In this document: positions 30,532 to 31,520 of the stretch, one piece after another
Layout of the letters: each line of letters starts with the position of its first letter
Position numbering within the stretch: the stretch's first letter is position 1
Virus record (IMG/VR): IMGVR_UViG_3300020478_001455
Coordinates: 1-31,520 of that record
DNA from: a virus
DNA: 31,520 nt
Strand: one strand, 5' to 3'
Position numbers and translations under genes: made by a program
The notes under the pieces: model-generated
The model's input: the letters and a program-made list of their open reading frames with translations, nothing else
Database searches by the model: none
Told to the model about the DNA's origin: nothing

Positions 30532-31158
30532 ATGAATATTGAAAAAATAAATGGATATTGGGTGCCAAGTAAAGATAAACATCTAGAACAATGGAAGTCT
30601 GGAGGGACTTTTACGCAGAATAGATGTCTTAATAAATTTATAGAACACTGTAACCAACGTAATATAAAATTTGATACTATTTTAGATGTGGGGGCATGGG
30701 TCGGCACTTGGAGTATGGCAATGCAACCATATGCTAAAAAAGTTATCACATTCGAGCCTGATCCTTTACATTATAGTTGCCTAATTAAAAATGTTCCCGA
30801 ATCTATAGAAACACATCAGTTAGCACTTGGATCAGAGCAAAAAATGATTGCACTCGACGATAATGCTCATACACAGGCTAAAAGAGTAATTGGTGAAGGA
30901 ACTATACCTTGTACTACAATTGACAGTTTAGATTTAGAAAACATTGATTTAATTAAAATAGATGTCGAAGGATATGAAATGGAAGTTTTAAAAGGTGCTG
31001 ATAAAACATTAGAAACAACAAAATATATTATGATAGAGTTGAATAGTAATACTGAAAGATATGGATTTACAAGTCTTGAAGTAGCAAAATATATAGTCAA
31101 TAAAGGCTTTAAAGTTTTATTAGAACATTGGCCAGATAAAGTCTTCGTCAAAAAATAA
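30532..31158 (+). CDS. FkbM-family methyltransferase
   Basis: The 208-residue protein has ILDVGAWVGTW (50-60) as the SAM-binding loop, ITFEPDP (72-78) with the acidic residue that holds the ribose, and IKIDVEGYEMEVLKGA (141-156), the FkbM signature. It is a complete FkbM SAM-dependent O-methyltransferase of compact size. CTTAAATA, which includes the end of the sulfotransferase stop region, ends 8 nt before the ATG. It differs from the FkbM protein at 9663-10241 outside the motifs. A glycan acceptor is likely from its neighbours. Confidence 0.88.
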   Translation: MNIEKINGYWVPSKDKHLEQWKSGGTFTQNRCLNKFIEHCNQRNIKFDTILDVGAWVGTWSMAMQPYAKKVITFEPDPLHYSCLIKNVPESIETHQLALGSEQKMIALDDNAHTQAKRVIGEGTIPCTTIDSLDLENIDLIKIDVEGYEMEVLKGADKTLETTKYIMIELNSNTERYGFTSLEVAKYIVNKGFKVLLEHWPDKVFVKK

Positions 31159-31161
31159 AAT

Positions 31162-31169
31162 TTTAAATA
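31162..31169 (+). promoter_or_regulatory. TTTAAATA box before the epimerase gene
   Basis: TTTAAATA lies in the 18-nt gap after the FkbM gene and ends 8 nt before the ATG at 31177, the same spacing as at 7938, 23698 and 30532. It may be a late promoter or an initiation element; no Shine-Dalgarno sequence is present. Confidence 0.45.
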
Positions 31170-31176
31170 GTCATAT

Positions 31177-31520
31177 ATGAAAATTTTTATAACAGGTGTT
31201 GCAGGATTTTTAGGATCTCATTTAGCAGACTTAATGATAGCAAACGGTCATACTGTTGCTGGTAATGACAATATGATTGGTGGTTATTTTGATAATGTAC
31301 CACAAGATGTAGAGTTCCACCAAGTAGATTGTTGTGATTTAGAGAACTTAACTAAAGCGATGGAAGGTTGTGATATTGTATATCACACTGCGGCAACTGC
31401 CTATGAAGGACTATCAGTATTTTCTCCAGTGTTAGTTACAAGAAATATTTTTGAAGCATCAGTTACAACAATTACAGCGGCAATAAGAAACAAAGTAAAA
31501 CGTATTGTGTATTGTTCAAG
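31177..31520 (+). CDS. NAD-dependent sugar epimerase/dehydratase (partial, runs off window)
   Basis: The first 114 codons read MKIFITGVAGFLGSHLAD, with the TGxxGFLG dinucleotide-binding loop of extended SDR enzymes such as UDP-sugar 4-epimerases and dehydratases, then VDCCDLENL and YHTAATAYEG, and RIVYCS at the edge. The catalytic Tyr-x3-Lys would lie beyond the window. It should act on a nucleotide sugar and supply a donor for the glycosyltransferases nearby. It is the last visible gene of the plus-strand glycan operon. The 3' end is missing because the window ends, not because the gene is broken. Confidence 0.9.
   Translation, partial: MKIFITGVAGFLGSHLADLMIANGHTVAGNDNMIGGYFDNVPQDVEFHQVDCCDLENLTKAMEGCDIVYHTAATAYEGLSVFSPVLVTRNIFEASVTTITAAIRNKVKRIVYCS

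Overview
This window looks like part of the genome of a marine T4-like myovirus with an AT-rich genome. The evidence is a T4-type replication/recombination core: a gp41-type replicative helicase, a gp61-type CHC2/TOPRIM primase and a UvsW-type helicase. A SprT-like protease, phage-borne tRNAs with encoded CCA, tightly overlapping genes and TAAATA late-promoter-like boxes agree with this. The size of the accessory load (radical SAM enzymes, glycosyltransferases, FkbM methyltransferases, sulfotransferases, SGNH proteins, an AsnB and a type II glutamine synthetase) recalls large myoviruses of AT-rich marine bacteria such as SAR11. The host is an inference; nothing in the sequence proves it. No capsid, terminase or tail-sheath gene is visible.

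Layout. 1-180: three tRNAs (one cut by the window edge, then Asp-GTC and Glu-TTC). 202-7938: a modification island, mostly on the minus strand, with four radical SAM proteins, two SGNH-like proteins, a sulfotransferase-like protein, an SDR, a 2OG-Fe(II)-oxygenase-like protein, one unknown and a small basic ORF at its head. 8008-8505: an isolated unit on the plus strand with its own promoter-like box, leader hairpin, secreted beta-barrel-like gene and terminator. 8553-9600: a GSII-type glutamine synthetase behind its own sigma70-like promoter. 9613-9669: four evenly spaced TTACGC repeats at a convergent junction. 9663-20688: the minus-strand replication block (FkbM, gp41, a fifth radical SAM, gp61, a possible virion protein, several small conserved-looking genes, a miniature DnaE-like protein, a zinc-finger protein, UvsW and its 447-aa partner). 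20739-31520: a glycan island with SprT at its edge, minus-strand glycosyltransferases around asnB, then a plus-strand set of SGNH, KpsC/S-like, sulfotransferase, FkbM and an epimerase that runs off the window.

How it may work together. The core replicates and repairs phage DNA. GSII makes glutamine, which AsnB consumes as amide donor. AsnB sits inside a glycosyltransferase run, so it may amidate a sugar acid rather than aspartate. The glycan and radical SAM islands probably build or decorate a surface polymer on the host or the virion; this is inference. Four KpsC/S-like glycosyltransferases are paralogous to one another.

Start codons fall into two classes: those with a Shine-Dalgarno sequence, and those with a TAAATA-like box ending 6-9 nt before the start codon. 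No stretch over 300 bases lacks a gene.
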